The notes under the pieces were generated by a model. It saw only the letters and a list, made by a program, of their open reading frames with translations. It had not been told where the DNA came from and ran no database searches. Position numbers and translations under genes: made by a program. 7,465 nt of DNA from Alphaproteobacteria bacterium. GTDB taxonomy: Bacteria > Pseudomonadota > Alphaproteobacteria > Micavibrionales > Micavibrionaceae. Positions 5,932-7,465 of this stretch are shown one piece after another (the first letter of the stretch is position 1; each line of letters begins with the position of its first letter). The stretch is taken from assembly GCA_030427765.1 (NCBI GenBank), contig JAUICS010000056.1:1-7465 (forward strand). Direction: 5' to 3'.

Positions 5932-7227
5932 TTGGAAGAATTCGATTTTGAGCAATATATTACGGAAATGCAGGTGTGGGCCACGGAAATGTTCCTGACG
6001 CAGGCCGCGTTTATTCAGATTGGTTTTATCGTATTTGCGCTGTTTGCCGGATACATCACCATGAAAATTATCCGACCAGGTTTGGTTGAGAAAATCGAAG
6101 GTGGCCGTTTTCCGTTGCGTTTCCGCACTATGCTTGCCAATACAACGAAGCTTATTATGCCGTTTACGGCGCTGATACTATTATTCCTGTTCGCACAGGT
6201 GGCGGTGGCCGAGGTGTTTAATATGCATGTCACAATGGTGACGGTGGCGATAAAACTGCTATTTGCATGGATTGTCATTCGCCTTTGTCTTCAATTCATT
6301 GAAAATAATATTACGCGGCATTTCTTTGCCACATCCATATGGATTATTGCGGCGCTCAGTATTATGGGTGTTCTGGGTGAAACAACCGCGGCGCTGGACG
6401 CATTTGGCCTCAGCATAGGCGATTTCCGTATTTCTGCGCTGGTTGTGCTGAAGGCCATATTGGCCCTGTTTGTACTTCTTTACATCGCGATTATCGGCTC
6501 CAGTTTTGCGGAGCGCAGGATACTTGAAATCAAGGGAATATCGCGGTCGTCTCAGGTTTTAATTGCCAAGATTGTGCGTGTGTCCTTGATTGTTGTGGCC
6601 CTGTTGATCGGGGTATCGTCGGCGGGGATTGATCTGTCCGTCCTGGCACTATTTTCCGGGGGTATTGGTCTTGGTATCGGTTTTGGATTGCAAAAGGTTA
6701 TCTCGAACCTGCTGTCCGGTATGATGCTGCTGGTCGATAAATCAATTAAGCCGGGCGACGTGATTGAGCTTGAAACCGGGGCCTTTGGCTGGGTGGATCA
6801 TATGGGGGCGCGGTATACCGAAATTACAACACGTGACCGGAAATCCTTTCTTATCCCGAATGAAGACTTCATTACGCAGAAGGTCATTAACTGGTCGCAC
6901 AACACGTCGCTTATCCGTCTGGAAACGTCATTCGGGGTGGATTATTCCCACAACCCGCATGAGGTAAAGCGGATTGCCGAGGAAGCGGCAGTGAAGCCGG
7001 ATCGTGTAGTGAAAGAACCCGCGCCTGTGTGTCATTTGGTCGAATTTGGTGACAGTTCCATGAATTTCAAATTGCGGTTCTGGATTGAGGATGCTGAAAA
7101 AGGCGTCACCAATATGCTCGGTGCGGTTATGCTTTCAATCTGGGATGCGTTTCAGGAAAACAATATCAAGATTCCGTATCCGCACCGCGAAGTATATATT
7201 CACAAAGATGAGTCCACAAAAGACTAA
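5932..7227 (+). CDS. MscS-family mechanosensitive ion channel (TTG start)
   Basis: This is a 431-residue inner-membrane channel. There are hydrophobic helices at about 24-44, 69-91, 101-121, 131-149, 167-189 and 210-229. The pore helix then begins near 233 with the glycine-rich FSGGIGLGIGFGLQKVISN at 241-259, followed by LLSGMMLLVDKSIKPGDVIE. The beta domain follows (GWVDHMGARYTEITTRD, FLIPNEDFITQKVINWS), then the alpha/beta cytoplasmic cage ending PYPHREVYI. These are the hallmarks of the MscS family, which opens under membrane tension to release solutes during hypo-osmotic shock. There are several extra helices before the three-helix MscS core, so it resembles the larger MscS relatives and not E. 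coli MscS itself. Glycine replaces the alanine-rich face of classic TM3. The gene starts at TTG and its stop directly abuts that of the convergent neighbour. The ion preference cannot be read from sequence. Confidence 0.93.
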   Translation: MEEFDFEQYITEMQVWATEMFLTQAAFIQIGFIVFALFAGYITMKIIRPGLVEKIEGGRFPLRFRTMLANTTKLIMPFTALILLFLFAQVAVAEVFNMHVTMVTVAIKLLFAWIVIRLCLQFIENNITRHFFATSIWIIAALSIMGVLGETTAALDAFGLSIGDFRISALVVLKAILALFVLLYIAIIGSSFAERRILEIKGISRSSQVLIAKIVRVSLIVVALLIGVSSAGIDLSVLALFSGGIGLGIGFGLQKVISNLLSGMMLLVDKSIKPGDVIELETGAFGWVDHMGARYTEITTRDRKSFLIPNEDFITQKVINWSHNTSLIRLETSFGVDYSHNPHEVKRIAEEAAVKPDRVVKEPAPVCHLVEFGDSSMNFKLRFWIEDAEKGVTNMLGAVMLSIWDAFQENNIKIPYPHREVYIHKDESTKD

Positions 7228-7465
7228 CTAACGTGCTAAATGCATATTTGTGGACGCAACTTGTTCATATGTGTTCCGCATACGTATTGCTTCCGGTATG
7301 CGGGCCTTCATGTCATTGATGATGAATTCAAGCACGCCCGTTACATGCGGATTTTTGAATATTTCTGCGCGTAAATTATCGATTGTGTAGTTTAAAAATG
7401 CCAATTTCTGATGTGCGGGGAGCGTATTGTATACACTATCAATTCTCGCTCTGATAAGCTTTCCG
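7228..7465 (-). CDS. Unrecognised protein, C-terminal 78 residues (partial)
   Basis: The reverse strand is open from the right window edge to a TAG at 7228-7230 and encodes 78 residues ending STNMHLAR. It reads as a mostly helical, soluble segment (KLIRARIDSVYNTLPAHQKL, then LEFIINDMKARIPEAIRMR) with no membrane helix. I do not recognise the family. Support for a real gene comes from the uninterrupted frame, the plausible amino-acid mix, and a stop codon exactly adjoining the mscS-family stop, the same tight tail-to-tail packing seen at 3445/3449. The start and most of the protein lie outside the window. Confidence 0.6.
   Translation of the reverse strand, partial: GKLIRARIDSVYNTLPAHQKLAFLNYTIDNLRAEIFKNPHVTGVLEFIINDMKARIPEAIRMRNTYEQVASTNMHLAR

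Overview
The window reads as ordinary, densely packed chromosome from a proteobacterium. An alphaproteobacterium is most likely, because it has a HisN-type (inositol-monophosphatase family) histidinol phosphatase, a membrane-anchored TAXI protein and a HAMP/MCP style common in that class. The genus cannot be fixed from the sequence. By eye, base composition is moderate, with AT-rich spacers and short intergenic gaps.

Left part (1-1920, minus strand): a tRNA-Val(GAC) gene is followed, 31 nt after its CCA end, by a fused gene. This gene encodes histidinol-phosphate aminotransferase (HisC) joined to imidazoleglycerol-phosphate dehydratase (HisB-type IGPD). One base after its stop begins hisN, cut by the window edge. 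The three activities are consecutive steps of histidine synthesis: IGP to imidazole-acetol phosphate, to histidinol phosphate, to histidinol.

Spacer 1899-2164: this holds a probable promoter for the tRNA/his unit. It also holds two strong AT-rich inverted repeats (14-bp and 12-bp arms) that bracket a GC-rich, internally repetitive block. The block looks like a small dispersed repeat element.

Middle (2165-5713): a membrane-anchored orphan TAXI-family solute-binding protein lies on the plus strand. It runs tail-to-tail, 3 nt apart, into a minus-strand two-gene operon. The operon encodes a secreted Cache-like protein and, 3 nt downstream, a transmembrane methyl-accepting chemotaxis protein. The pair looks like a sensory module in which a periplasmic partner could work with the MCP.

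Right part (5714-7465): a 218-bp divergent promoter region separates the sensory operon from a plus-strand MscS-family mechanosensitive channel that starts at TTG. The channel's stop codon abuts the stop codon of a convergent, unrecognised partial gene that runs off the right edge.

I found no CRISPR array, insertion sequence, phage gene or rRNA. The points most worth checking are the HisC-IGPD fusion followed by hisN, the cytosine at position 33 of the tRNA-Val anticodon loop, the inverted-repeat-bracketed GC-rich block, and the secreted Cache/MCP pair.
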